Notes under the pieces: generated by a model
What the model was told of the DNA's origin: nothing
Databases searched by the model: none
Seen by the model: only the letters and a program-made list of their open reading frames with translations
Source of the DNA: Hydractinia symbiolongicarpus
Lineage: Eukaryota > Cnidaria > Hydrozoa > Anthoathecata > Hydractiniidae
Direction: 5' to 3'
DNA: 64,000 bases
Assembly (NCBI RefSeq): GCF_029227915.1
Contig: NC_079886.1
Location: 4,960,001 to 5,024,000 of the forward strand
Program-made: the position numbers and the translations under genes
In this document: positions 25,236 through 38,200 of the stretch, one piece after another
Numbering within the stretch: the first letter of the stretch is position 1
Layout: every line of letters starts with the position of its first letter

Positions 25236-28200
25236 AGACAGTTTCAAAAACTACATTTAATTGACTTTTTAATGGTATCAGTTCGCTGGACTTACAACGG
25301 TTGGGTCACATTTTCGTACCAACATCTACTTAACGATATTTTTCTGATATTACTAGGTTGAATCGCTTCTAACAATGGAACGATTGAATGTGGGACTTAA
25401 TTGAACTGACTTTCGACTTTGAAATTATAAATGTGATAAAAGAGACAATTGGATTCCAAGAGATAACATTCTTCTTAATTTGACATGATTGCTGGAATTC
25501 AACGATTACACTGGGTGCTGTGATAGCGCTTCATTTAAAAATTTAGATAAATAAGTCATTTTTTGATGTGGGACCAGTCCTAGCCGTTAGCGTGCGCCAA
25601 AAAAATGTAGACAGTTTCAAAAACTACATTTAATTGACTTTTTAACGGTATCAGTTCGCTGGACTTACAACGGTTGGGTCACATTTTCGTACCAACATCT
25701 ACTTAACGATATTTTTCTGATATTACTAGGTTGAATCGCTTCTAACAATGGAACGATTGAATGTGGGACTTAATTGAACTGACTTTCGACTTTGAAATTA
25801 TAAATGTGATAAAAGAGACAATTGGACTCCAAGAGATAACATTCTTCTTAATTTGACATGATTGCTGGAATTCAGCACATTCACCGGGCGCTGTGATAGC
25901 GATTCATTTAAAAATTTAGATAAATAAGTCATTTCTCATGTGGGACCAATCGCGCTGAAGAAATAGAGAAAGTTTCAAAAGCTACATTTCATTGACTTTC
26001 TAACGGTATCAGTCCGTTTGAGTTACAACGGTTGCGTCACATATTGGTGCCAACATGTATTTAGCGATATTTTTCTAATAATACTATTTTGCATCGCCTT
26101 TAGCAGTGAAACGATTGACTGTGGGACTTAATTGAACTGACTTTCGACTTTGAAATTATAAATGTGATAAAAGAGACAATTGGACTACAAGAGATAACAT
26201 TCTCCTTAATTTGACATGAATGCTGGAATTCAGCGATTTCACCGGGCGCTGTGATAGCGCTTCATTTAAAAATTTAGATAAATAAGTCATTTTTTGATGT
26301 GGGACCAATCTTAGCCGTTAGCGCGCGCTGAAGAAATAGAGAAAGTTTCAAAAGCTACATTTCATGGAGTTTCTAACGGTTTAAGTCCGTTTGAGTTACA
26401 ACGGTTGCGTCACATATTGGTACCAACATTTATTTAGCCATATTTTTCTAATATTACAAGTTTGCATCGCTTTTTACAGTGAAACGATTGACTGTGGGAC
26501 TTAATTGAACTGATTTTGGACTTTCACATTATAAATGTGATAAATGAGACAATTGGACTGCAAGAGATAACATTCTCCTTAATTTGACATAATTGCTGGA
26601 ATTCAGCGATTTCACTGGGCTCTGTGATAGCGCTTCATTTAAAAGTTTAGATAAATAAGTCATTTTTTGATATGGGACCAATCTTAGCCGTTAGCGCGCG
26701 CTGAAGAAATAGAGAAAGTTTCAAAAGATACATTTCACTGACTTTCTAACGGTATCAATCCGTTTGAGTTACAACGGTTGCGTCACATATTGGTGCCAAC
26801 ATTTATTTAGCGATATTTTTCTAATATTACTATATTGCATCGCTTTTAGCAGTGGAACGATTGACTGTGGGACTTAATTGAACTGAGTTTGGAGTTTGAC
26901 GTTATAAATGTGATAAATGAGACAATTGGACTCCAAGATATAACATTCTTCTTAATTTGACATGATTGCTGGAATTCAGCGATTTCACCGGGCGCTGTGA
27001 TAGCGCTTCATTTAAAAATTTAGATAAATAAGTCATTTTTTGATGTGGGACCAATTTTAGCCGTTAGCGCGCGCTGAAGAAATAGAGAAAGTTTCAAAAG
27101 CTACATTTCATGGACTTTCTAACGGTTTCAGTCCGTTTGAGTTACAACGGTTGCGTCACATATTGGTACCAACATTTATTTAGCGATATTTTTCTAATAT
27201 TACTAGTTTGCATCGTTTTTTACAGTGAAACGATTGACTGTGGGACTTATTGAACTGATTTTGGACTTTCACATTATAAATGTGATAAATGAGACAATTG
27301 GACTTCAAGAAATACCATTCTCCTTAATTTGACATGATTGCTGGAATTCAACGATTACACTGGGTGCCATGATAGCGCTTCATTTAAAAATTTAGATAAA
27401 TAAGTCATTTTTTGATGTGGGACCAATCCTAGCTGTTAGCGTGCGCCGAAGAAATAGAGACAGTTTCAAAAACTACAATTAATTGACTTTTTAACGGTAT
27501 AAGTTTGCTGGAGTTACAACGGTTGCGCCACATATTCGTACCAACATTTATTTAGCGATATTTTTATGATATTACTAGGTTGCATCGCTTTTAACAGTGA
27601 AACGATTGACTGTGGGACTTAATTGAACTGATTTTGGACGTTCACATTATAAATGTGATAAATGTGGCAATTGGACTTCAAGAAATAACATTCTCCTTAA
27701 TTTGACATGATTGCTGGAATTCAACGATTACAGTGGGTGCTGTGATAGCGCTTCATTTAGAAATTTAGATAAATAAGTCATTTTTTGTTGTGGGACCAAT
27801 CTTAGCCGTTAGCGCGCGCTGAAGAAATAGAGAAAGTTTCAAAAGCTACATTTAATTGACTTTGTTACGGTATTAGTCCGTTTGAGTTACAACGGTTGCG
27901 TCACATATTGGTGCCAACATGTATTTAGCGATATTTTTCTAATAATACTATATTGCATCGCCTTTAGCAGTGAAACGATTGACTGTGGGACTTAATTGAA
28001 CTGATTTTGGACTTTCACATTATAAATGTGATAAATGAGACAATTGGACTTCAAGAAATAACATTCTCCTTAATTTGACATGATTGCTGGAATTCAACGA
28101 TTACACTGGGTGCTGTGATAGCGCTTCATTTAAAAATTTAGATAAATAAGTCATTTTTTGATGTGGGACCAATCGCGCTGAAGAAATAGAGAAAGTTTCA

Positions 28201-31158
28201 AAAGCTACATTTCATTGACTTTCTAACGGTATCAGTCCGTTTGAGTTACAACGGTTGCGTCACATATTGGTGCCAACATGTATTTAGCGATATTTTTCTA
28301 ATAATACTATATTGCATCGCCTTTAGCAGTGAAACGATTGACTGTGGGACTTAATTAAACGGACTTTCGACTTTGAAATTATAAATGTGATAAAAGAGAC
28401 AATTGGACTACAAGAAATAACATTCTCCTTAATTTGACATGATTGCTGGAATTCAACGATTACACTGGGTGCTGTGATAGCGCTTCATTTTAAAATTTAG
28501 ATAAATAAGTCATTTTTTGATGTGGGACCAATCCTAACCGTTAGCGTGCGCCAAAAAAATGGAGACAGTTTCAAAAACTACATTTAATTGACTTTTTAAC
28601 GGTATCAGTTCGCTGGAGTTACAACGGTTGCGTCACATATTAGTGCCAACATGTATTTAGCGAAATTTTTCTAATATTGCTATATTGCATCGCTTTTAGC
28701 AGTGAAACGATTGACTGTGGGACTTAATTGAACTGACTTTCGACTTTGAAATTATAAATGTGATAAAAGAGACAATTGGACTACAAGAGATAACATTCTC
28801 CTTAATTTGACATGATTGCTGGAATTCAGCGATTTCACCGGGCGCTGTGATAGCGCTTCATTTAAAAATTTAAATAAATAAGTCATTTTTTGATGTGGGA
28901 CCAATCTTAGCCGTTAGCGCGCGCTGAAGAAATAGAGAAAGTTTCAAAAGCTACATTTCATGGACTTTCTAACGGTTTAAGTCCGTTTGAGTTACAACGG
29001 TTGCGTCACATATTGGTACCAACATTTATTTAGCCATATTTTTCTAATATGACTAGTTTGCATCGCTTTTTACAGTGAAACGATTGACTGTGGGACTTAA
29101 TTGAACTGATTTTGTACTTTCACATTATAAATGTGATAAATGAGACAATTGGACTTCAAGAAATAACATTCTCCTTAATTTGACATGATTGCTGGAATTC
29201 AACGATTGCACTGGGTGCTGTGATAGCGCTTCATTTAAAAATTTAGATAAATAAGTCATTTTTTGATGTGGGACCAGTCCTAGCCGTTAGCGTGCGCCAA
29301 AAAAATGGAGACAGTTTCAAAAACTACATTTAATTGACTTTTTAACGGTATCAGTTCGCTGGAATTACAACGGTTGGGTCACATTTTCGTACCAACATCT
29401 ACTTAACGATATTTTTCTGATATTACTAGGTTGAATCGCTTCTAACAATGGAACGATTGAATGTGGGACTTAATTGAACTGACTTTCGACTTTGAAATTT
29501 TAAATGTGATAAAAGAGACAATAGGACTCCAAGAGATAACATTCTTCTTAATTTGACATGATTGCTGGAATTCAGCACATTCACCGGGCGCTGTGATAGC
29601 GATTCATTTAAAAATTTAGATAAATAAGTCATTTTTCATGTGGGACCAATCGCGCTGAAGAAATAGAGAAAGTTTCAAAAGCTACATTTCATTGACTTTC
29701 TAACGGTATCAGTCCGTTTGAGTTACAACGGTTGCGTCACATATTGGTGCCAACATGTATTTAGCGATATTTTTCTAATAATACTATATTGCATCGCCTT
29801 TAGCAGTGAAACGATTGACTGTGGGACTTAATTAAACTGACTTTCGACTTTGAAATTATAAATGTGATAAAAGAGACAATTGGACTACAAGAGATAACAT
29901 TCTCCTTAATTTGACATGAATGCTGGAATTCAGCGATTTCACCGGGCGCTGTGATAGCGCTTCATTTAAAAATTTAGATAAATAAGTCATTTTTTGATGT
30001 GGGACCAATCTTAGCCGTTAGCGCGCGCTGAAGAAATAGAGAAAGTTTCAAAAGCTACATTTCATGGACTTTCTAACGGTTTAAGTCCGTTTGAGTTACA
30101 ACGGTTGCGTCACATATTGGTACCAACATTTATTTAGCCATATTTTTCTAATATTACTATTTTGCATCGCTTTTTACAGTGAAACGATTGACTGTGGGAC
30201 TTAATTGAACTGATTTTGGACTTTCACATTATAAATGTGATAAATGAGACAATTGGACTGCAAGAGATAACATTCTCCTTAATTTGACATGATTGCTGGA
30301 ATTCAGCGATTTCACCGGGCGCTGTGATAGCGCTTCATTTAAAAATTTAGATAAATAAGTCATTTTTTGATGTGGGACCAATCCTAACCGTTAGCGTGCG
30401 CCAAAAAAATGGAGACAGTTTCAAAAACTACATTTAATTGACTTTTTAACGGTATCAGTTCGCTGGAGTTACAACGGTTGCGTCACATATTAGTGCCAAC
30501 ATGTATTTAGCGAAATTTTTCTAATATTGCTATATTGCATCGCTTTTAGCAGTGAAACGATTGACTGTGGGACTTAATTGAACTGACTTTCGACTTTGAA
30601 ATTATAAATGTGATAAAAGAGACAATTGGACTACAAGAGATAACATTCTCCTTAATTTGACATGATTGCTGGAATTCAGCGATTTCACCGGGCGCTGTGA
30701 TAGCGCTTCATTTAAAAATTTAGATAAATAAGTCATTTTTTGATGTGGGACCAATCTTAGCCGTTAGCGCGCGCTGAAGAAATAGAGAAAGTTTCAAAAG
30801 CTACATTTCATGGACTTTCTAACGGTTTAAGTCCGTTTGAGTTACAACGGTTGCGTCACATATTGGTACCAACATTTATTTAGCCATATTTTTCTAATAT
30901 GACTAGTTTGCATCGCTTTTTACAGTGAAACGATTGACTGTGGGACTTAATTGAACTGATTTTGGACTTTCACATTATAAATGTGATAAATGAGACAACT
31001 GGACTTCAAGAAATACCATTCTCTTTAATTTGACATGATTGCTGGAATTCAACGATTACACTGGGTGCTGTGATAGCGCTTCATTTAAAAATTTAGATAA
31101 ATAAGTCATTTTTTGATGTGGGACCAGTCCTAGCCGTTAGCGTGCGCCAAAAAAATGG
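25236..31158 (+). repeat. 17-mer higher-order repeat, 16-monomer version lacking j (5,923 bp)
   Basis: Monomer starts: 25236 a, 25609 b, 25967 c, 26340 d, 26713 e, 27086 f, 27458 g, 27831 h, 28190 i/j hybrid, 28563 k, 28936 l, 29309 m, 29667 n, 30040 o, 30413 p, 30786 q. It is parallel to copy 2. The offset is 8,892 bp up to monomer i and 8,519 bp from k onward; the 373-bp difference is the missing j. Confidence 0.9.
28411..28481. other. Exchange junction i/j (monomer j lost)
   Basis: The last i-specific base is 28410 (ggactacaag versus ggacttcaag in j). The first j-specific base is 28482 (tagcgcttcattttaaaa versus tagccctt in i). The fusion removes exactly 373 bp relative to 19298-20043. 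Confidence 0.85.
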
Positions 31159-34100
31159 AGACAGTTTCAAAAACTACATTTAATTGACTTTTTAATGGTA
31201 TCAGTTCGCTGGACTTACAACGGTTGGGTCACATTTTCGTACCAACATCTACTTAACGATATTTTTCTGATATTACTAGGTTGAATCGCTTCTAACAATG
31301 GAACGATTGAATGTGGGACTTAATTGAACTGACTTTCGACTTTGAAATTATAAATGTGATAAAAGAGACAATTGGATTCCAAGAGATAACATTCTTCTTA
31401 ATTTGACATGATTGCTGGAATTCAACGATTACACTGGGTGCTGTGATAGCGCTTCATTTAAAAATTTAGATAAATATGTCATTTTTTGATGTGGGACCAG
31501 TCCTAGCCGTTAGCGTGCGCCAAAAAAATGGAGACAGTTTCAAAAACTACATTTAATTGACTTTTTAACGGTATCAGTTCGCTGGACTTACAACGGTTGG
31601 GTCACATTTTCGTACCAACATCTACTTAACGATATTTTTCTGATATTACTAGGTTGAATCGCTTCTAACAATGGAACGATTGAATGTGGGACTTAATTGA
31701 ACTGACTTTCGACTTTGAAATTATAAATGTGATAAAAGAGACAATTGGACTCCAAGAGATAACATTCTTCTTAATTTGACATGATTGCTGGAATTCAGCA
31801 CATTCACCGGGCGCTGTGATAGCGATTCATTTAAAAATTTAGATAAATAAGTCATTTCTCATGTGGGACCAATCGCGCTGAAGAAATAGAGAAAGTTTCA
31901 AAAGCTACATTTCATTGACTTTCTAACGGTAGCTGTCCGTTTGAGTTACAACGGTTGCGTCACATATTGGTGCCAACATGTATTTAGCGATATTTTTCTA
32001 ATAATACTATTTTGCATCGCCTTTAGCAGTGAAACGATTGACTGTGGGACTTAATTGAACTGACTTTCGACTTTGAAATTATAAATGTGATAAAAGAGAC
32101 AATTGGACTACAAGAGATAACATTCTCCTTAATTTGACATGAATGCTGGAATTCAGCGATTTCACCGGGCGCTGTGATAGCGCTTCATTTAAAAATTTAG
32201 ATAAATAAGTCATTTTTTGATGTGGGACCAATCTTAGCCGTTAGCGCGCGCTGAAGAAATAGAGAAAGTTTCAAAAGCTACATTTCATGGACTTTCTAAC
32301 GGTTTAAGTCCGTTTGAGTTACAACGGTTGCGTCACATATTGGTACCAACATTTATTTAGCCATATTTTTCTAATATTACAAGTTTGCATCGCTTTTTAC
32401 AGTGAAACGATTGACTGTGGGACTTAATTGAACTGATTTTGGACTTTCACATTATAAATGTGATAAATGAGACAATTGGACTGCAAGAGATAACATTCTC
32501 CTTAATTTGACATAATTGCTGGAATTCAGCGATTTCACTGGGCTCTGTGATAGCGCTTCATTTAAAAGTTTAGATAAATAAGTCATTTTTTGATATGGGA
32601 CCAATCTTAGCCGTTAGCGCGCGCTGAAGAAATAGAGAAAGTTTCAAAAGCTACATTTCACTGACTTTCTAACGGTATCAATCCGTTTGAGTTACAACGG
32701 TTGCGTCACATATTGGTGCCAACATTTATTTAGCGATATTTTTCTAATATTACTATATTGCATCGCTTTTAGCAGTGGAACGATTGACTGTGGGACTTAA
32801 TTGAACTGAGTTTGGAGTTTGACGTTATAAATGTGATAAATGAGACAATTGGACTCCAAGATATAACATTCTTCTTAATTTGACATGATTGCTGGAATTC
32901 AGCGATTTCACCGGGCGCTGTGATAGCGCTTCATTTAAAAATTTAGATAAATAAGTCATTTTTTGATGTGGGACCAATTTTAGCCGTTAGCGCGCGCTGA
33001 AGAAATAGAGAAAGTTTCAAAAGCTACATTTCATGGACTTTCTAACGGTTTCAGTCCGTTTGAGTTACAACGGTTGCGTCACATATTGGTACCAACATTT
33101 ATTTAGCGATATTTTTCTAATATTACTAGTTTGCATCGTTTTTTACAGTGAAACGATTGACTGTGGGACTTATTGAACTGATTTTGGACTTTCACATTAT
33201 AAATGTGATAAATGAGACAATTGGACTGCAAGAGATAACATTCTCCTTAATTTGACATAATTGCTGGAATTCAGCGATTTCACTGGGCTCTGTGATAGCG
33301 CTTCATTTAAAAGTTTAGATAAATAAGTCATTTTTTGATATGGGACCAATCTTAGCCGTTAGCGCGCGCTGAAGAAATAGAGAAAGTTTCAAAAGCTACA
33401 TTTCACTGACTTTCTAACGGTATCAATCCGTTTGAGTTACAACGGTTGCGTCACATATTGGTGCCAACATTTATTTAGCGATATTTTTCTAATATTACTA
33501 TATTGCATCGCTTTTAGCAGTGGAACGATTGACTGTGGGACTTAATTGAACTGAGTTTGGAGTTTGACGTTATAAATGTGATAAATGAGACAATTGGACT
33601 CCAAGATATAACATTCTTCTTAATTTGACATGATTGCTGGAATTCAGCGATTTCACCGGGCGCTGTGATAGCGCTTCATTTAAAAATTTAGATAAATAAG
33701 TCATTTTTTGATGTGGGACCAATTTTAGCCGTTAGCGCGCGCTGAAGAAATAGAGAAAGTTTCAAAAGCTACATTTCATGGACTTTCTAACGGTTTCAGT
33801 CCGTTTAAGTTACAACGGTTGCGTCACATATTGGTACCAACATTTATTTAGCGATATTTTTCTAATATTACTAGTTTGCATCGTTTTTTACAGTGAAACG
33901 ATTGACTGTGGGACTTATTGAACTGATTTTGGACTTTCACATTATAAATGTGATAAATGAGACAATTGGACTTCAAGAAATAACATTCTCCTTAATTTGA
34001 CATGATTGCTGGAATTCAACGATTACACTGGGTGCCATGATAGCGCTTCATTTAAAAATTTAGATAAATAAGTCATTTTTTGATGTGGGACCAATCCTAG

Positions 34101-35231
34101 CTGTTAGCGTGCGCCGAAGAAATAGAGACAGTTTCAAAAACTACATTTAATTGACTTTTTAACGGTATAAGTTTGCTGGAGTTACAACGGTTGCGCCACA
34201 TATTCGTACCAACATTTATTTAGCGATATTTTTATGATATTACTAGGTTGCATCGCTTTTCACAGTGAAACGATTGACTGTGGGACTTAATTGAACTGAT
34301 TTTGGACGTTCACATTATAAATGTGATAAATGTGGCAATTGGACTTCAAGAAATAACATTCTCCTTAATTTGACATGATTGCTGGAATTCAACGATTACA
34401 CTGGGTGCTGTGATAGCGCTTCATTTAGAAATTTAGATAAATAAGTCATTTTTTGTTGTGGGACCAATCTTAGCCGTTAGCGCGCGCTGAAGAAATAGAG
34501 AAAGTTTCAAAAGCTACATTTAATTGACTTTCTAACGGTATTAGTCCGTTTGAGTTACAACGGTTGCGTCACATATTGGTGCCAACATGTATTTAGCGAT
34601 ATTTTTCTAATAATACTATATTGCATCGCCTTTAGCAGTGAAACGATTGACTGTGGGACTTAATTGAACTGATTTTGGACTTTCACATTATAAATGTGAT
34701 AAATGAGACAATTGGACTTCAAGAAATAACATTCTCCTTAATTTGACATGATTGCTGGAATTCAACGATTACACTGGGTGCTGTGATAGCGCTTCATTTA
34801 AAAATTTAGATAAATAAGTCATTTTTTGATGTGGGACCAATCGCGCTGAAGAAATAGAGAAAGTTTCAAAAGCTACATTTCATTGACTTTCTAACGGTAT
34901 CAGTCCGTTTGAGTTACAACGGTTGCGTCACATATTGGTGCCAACATGTATTTAGCGATATTTTTCTAATAATACTATATTGCATCGCCTTTAAGCAGTG
35001 AAACGATTGACTGTGGGACTTAATTAAACGGACTTTCGACTTTGAAATTATAAATGTGATAAAAGAGACAATTGGACTACAAGAGATAACATTCTCCTTA
35101 ATTTGACATGAATGCTGTAATTCAGCGATTTCACCGGGCGCTGTGATAGCGCTTCATTTAAAAATTTAGATAAATAAGTCATTTTTTGATGTGGGACCAA
35201 TCTTAGCCGTTAGCGCGCGCTGAAGAAATAG
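31159..35231 (+). repeat. 17-mer higher-order repeat, last 11 monomers: a-f, e, f, g, h, i
   Basis: Monomer starts: 31159 a, 31532 b, 31890 c, 32263 d, 32636 e, 33009 f, 33381 e, 33754 f, 34126 g, 34499 h, 34858 i. The e-f pair is doubled at a 745-bp offset (32636-33380 and 33381-34125). The last monomer is a hybrid: it starts as i, but its end (gactacaagagataac, atgaatgctg) is of the c/n type. The 17-type order is not recovered after it. Confidence 0.86.
33178..33227. other. Exchange junction f/d-end (e-f pair doubled)
   Basis: Monomer 33009 starts as f (gggacttattgaac, a three-base deletion specific to f) and ends as d (gactgcaag, cataattgctgg, actgggctctg). It is then followed by a second e-f pair. 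The exchange lies between 33178 and 33227. Confidence 0.83.
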
Positions 35232-38200
35232 AGAAAGTTTCAAAAGCTACATTTCATGGACTTTCTAACGGTATCAGTCCGTTTGAGTTACAACGGTTGC
35301 GTCACATATTGGTACCAACATTTATTTAGCCATATTTTTCTAATATTACTATTTTGCATCGCTTTGTACAGTGAAACGATTGACTGTGGGACTTAATTGA
35401 ACTGATTTTGGACTTTCACATTATAAATGTGATAAATGAGACAATTGGACTGCAAGAGATAACATTCTCCTTAATTTGACATAATTGCTGGAATTCAGCG
35501 ATTTCACTGGGCTCTGTGATAGCGCTTCATTTAAAAGTTTAGATAAATAAGTCATTTTTTGATATGGGACCAATCTTAGCCGTTAGCGCGCGCTGAAGAA
35601 ATACGGAAAGTTTCAAAAGCTACATTTCATTGACTTTCTAACGGTATCAGTCCGTTTGAGTTACAACGGTTGCGTCGCACATTGGTGCCAACATTTATTT
35701 AGCGATATTTTTCTAATATTACTATATTGCATCGCTTTTAGCAGTGAAACGATTGACTGTGGGACTTAATTGAACTGAGTTTGGAGTTTGACGTTATAAA
35801 TGTGATAAATGAGACAATTGGACTCCAAGATATAACATTCTTCTTAATTTGACATGATTGCTGGAATTCAGCGATTTCACCGGGCGCTGTGATGGCGCTT
35901 CATTTAAAAATTTAGATAAATAAGTCATTTTTTGATGTGGGACCAATCTTAGCCGTTAGCGCGCGCTGAAGAAATAGAGAAAGTTTCAAAAGCTACATTT
36001 CATGGACTTTCTAACGGTTTCAGTCCGTTTGAGTTACAACGGTTGCGTCACATATTGGTTCCAACATTTATTTAGCGATATTTTTCTAATATTACTAGTT
36101 TGCATCGTTTTTTACAGTGAAACGATTGACTGTGGGACTTAATTGAACTGATTTTGGACTTTCACATTATAAATGTGATAAATGAGACAATTGGACTTCA
36201 AGAAATAACATTCTCCTTAATTTGACATGATTGCTGGAATTCAACGATTACACTGGGTGCCATGATAGCGCTTCATTTAAAAATTTAGATAAATAAGTCA
36301 TTTTTTGTTGTGGGACCAATCTTAGCCGTTAGTGCGCGCTGAAGAAATAGAGAAAGTTTCAAAAGCTACATTTCATTGACTTTCTAACGGTATCAGTCCG
36401 TTTGAGTTACAACGGTTGCGTCACATATTGGTGCCAACATGTATTTAGCGATATTTTTCTAATATTACTATATTGCATCGCTTTTAGCAGTGAAACGATT
36501 GACTGTGGGATTTAATTGAACTGAGTTTGGAGTTTGACGTTATAAATGTGATAAATAAGACAATTGCACTCCAAGATATAACATTCTTCTTAATTTGACA
36601 TGATTGCTGGAATTCAGCGATTTCACCGGGCGCTGTGATAGCGCTTCATTTAAAAATTTAGATAAATAAGTCATTTTTTGATGTGGGACCAATCTTAGCC
36701 GTTAGCGCGCGCTGCTGAAATAGAGAAAGTTTCAAAAGTTACATTTCATGGACTTTCTAGCGGTTTCAGTCCGTTTGAGTTACAACGGTTGCGTCACATA
36801 TTGGTACCAACATTTATTTAGCGATATTTTTCTAATATTACTAGTTTGCATCGTTTTTTACAGTGAAACGATTGACTGTGGGACTTAATTGAACTGATTT
36901 TGGACTTTCACATTATAAATGTGATAAATGAGACAATTGGACTTCAAGAAATAACATTCTCCTTAATTTGACATGATTGCTGGAATTCAACGATTACACT
37001 GGGTGCTGTGATAGCGCTTCATTTAGAAATTTAGATAAATAAGTCATTTTTTGTTGTGGGACCAATCTTAGCCGTTAGCGCGCGCTGAAGAAATAGAGAA
37101 AGTTTCAAAAGCTTCATTTCATGGACTTTCTAACGGTTTCAGTCCGTTTGAGTTACAACGGTTGCGTCACATATTGGTACCAACATGTATTTAGCGATAA
37201 TTTTCCAATATTACTAGGTTTCATCGCTTTTAGCTGTGAAATGAGTGACTGTGGGCCTTAATTGAACTGATTTTGGACTTTGACCTTATAAATGTCATCA
37301 ATGAGACAATTGGCCTCCAAAAAATAACATTTTCCTTAATTTGACATGATTGCTGCAATTCAACGATTACACTGGGTGCTGTGATGGCGCTTCATTTAAA
37401 AATTTAGATAAATAAGTCATTTTTGATGTGGGACCAATCCTAGCCGTTAGCGTGCGCCACAGAAATGGAGACAGTTTCAAAAACTACATTTCATTGACTT
37501 TTTAACGGTATCAGTTTGCTGGAGTTACAACGGTTGCGCCACATATTCGTACCAACATTTATTTAGCGATATTTTTATGATATTACTAGGTTACATCGCT
37601 TTTAACAGTGAAACGATTGACTGTGGGACTTAATTGAACTGATTTTGGACTTTCACATTATAAATGTGATAAATGAGACAATTGGACTTCAAGAAATAAC
37701 ATTCTCCTTAATTTGACATGATTGCTGGAATTCAACGATTACACTGGGTGCTGTGATAGCGCTTCATTTAAACGTTTAGATAAATAAGTCATTTTTTGAT
37801 GTGGGACCAATCTTAGCCGTTAACGCGCGCTGAAGAAATAGAGAAAGTTTCAAAAGCAACATTTCATTGACTTTCTAACGGTATCAGTCCGTTTGAGTTA
37901 CAACGCTTGCGTCACATATTGGTGCCAACATGTATTTAGCGATATTTTTCTAATATTACTATATTGCATCGCTTTTAGCAGTGAAACGATTGACTGTGGG
38001 ACTTAATTGAATTGAGTTTGGAGTTTGACGTTATAAATGTGATAAATGAGACAATTGGACTCCAAGATATAACATTCTTCTAAATTTGACATGATTGCTG
38101 GAATTCAGCGATTTCACCGGGCGCTGTGATAGCGCTTCATTTAAACGTTTAGATAAATAAGTCATTTTTTGATGTGGGACCAATCTTAGCCGTTAACGCG

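Larger units (their letters stand above)
22640..31158 (+). repeat. 25-monomer superrepeat, copy B, two monomers lost (8,519 bp)
   Basis: This block matches copy A monomer for monomer except that o (near 24310) and j (near 28450) are missing. The length agrees exactly: 9,265 - 373 - 373 = 8,519. After 31158 the array continues with a-type monomers, as expected for the original right flank. This places the duplication after the 17-monomer repeat was already established. Confidence 0.9.

Noticed and set aside
22640-31158. Assembly artefact as an explanation for the 9.27-kb duplication
   Set aside because: Not excluded, but disfavoured: the copies differ by two separate monomer losses, a 1-bp insertion and scattered substitutions, which a simple assembly copy would not create.
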